Positions 19,913 through 20,000 of a stretch of DNA of 20,000 nucleotides are shown here, in pieces. The stretch is from NCBI GenBank assembly GCA_018398765.1, contig JAHBMJ010001367.1, positions 4,679 through 24,678 on the forward strand, written 5' to 3'. The stretch comes from Chromera velia. Taxonomy: Eukaryota > Sar > Chromeraceae. How positions within the stretch are numbered: position 1 is the stretch's first letter; every line of letters starts with the position of its first letter. A program made the position numbers and the translations under genes. The notes under the pieces were generated by a model. The model was not told the DNA's origin and ran no database searches. It was given only the letters and a program-made list of their open reading frames with translations.

Positions 19913-20000
19913 AGACGAAGAGAGAGACAGTGGAAGAGAAAGAGAGAGGGAGAGAAAGAGGGAGAGAGGGAGAGAAAGAGAGAGGGAGAGAGAGAGAGAG
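19913..20000 (+). repeat. GA-rich simple repeat at window end
   Basis: AGAGAG/GGGAGA units run without interruption to the last base. No gene signal is seen in them. Confidence 0.9.

Overview
This looks like nuclear DNA from an intron-rich eukaryote, most likely an alveolate of the chromerid or coccidian kind. Evidence for this: long pyrimidine-rich introns ending in TGCAG, G/S/A/P-rich disordered protein segments, homopolymer G runs inside exons, and a coding GC content near one half. The species is an inference; no marker gene settles it. I see no bacterial operon, rRNA, tRNA or CRISPR array.

Region 1 (1-17531, + strand) holds the 3' part of one very large gene. I could join 17 exons by hand, and every junction but one keeps a compatible reading phase. 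The model gives about 4,100 residues and still lacks its 5' end, which lies before base 1. The protein alternates helical, HEAT/armadillo-like blocks (repeating Leu-rich helices) with long disordered Ser/Gly/Pro/Lys-rich inserts. It ends in a 1,350-residue C-terminal exon with beta-rich patches. Two short segments in the largest exon (9405-9455 and 10079-10123) recall the trunk of beta-type adaptins. My tentative reading is a highly diverged, insert-expanded coat or adaptor solenoid protein (beta-adaptin class, perhaps AP-5-like), but the function is not established.

The splice sites are unusual: 11 of 16 donors begin GTC (mostly GTCAGT or GTCAGC), five begin GTG and none begins GTA. Acceptors are dominated by TGCAG. 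One exon (12954-13352) changes reading frame inside, so it holds either a tiny intron or an indel.

Region 2 (about 17570-19190) is an AT-rich island that starts about 40 bases after the stop codon and differs sharply in composition from the gene. Inside it, 18157-19066 looks like a DNA transposon. It has imperfect terminal inverted repeats, GGCCGGC-rich subterminal repeats, and a 9-bp direct repeat (TAAATAGAT / TAAATGGAT) on its two flanks, as expected of a Mutator-like (MULE) target-site duplication. It carries a decayed ORF whose middle resembles a Ulp1/SENP (C48) SUMO-type cysteine protease around its His-Trp motif. This is the most novel part of the window.

Region 3 (about 19190-20000) returns to the host-like composition. 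It has a CA repeat, one or two weak candidate exons of a possible second gene, and a GA-rich simple repeat running off the window end.
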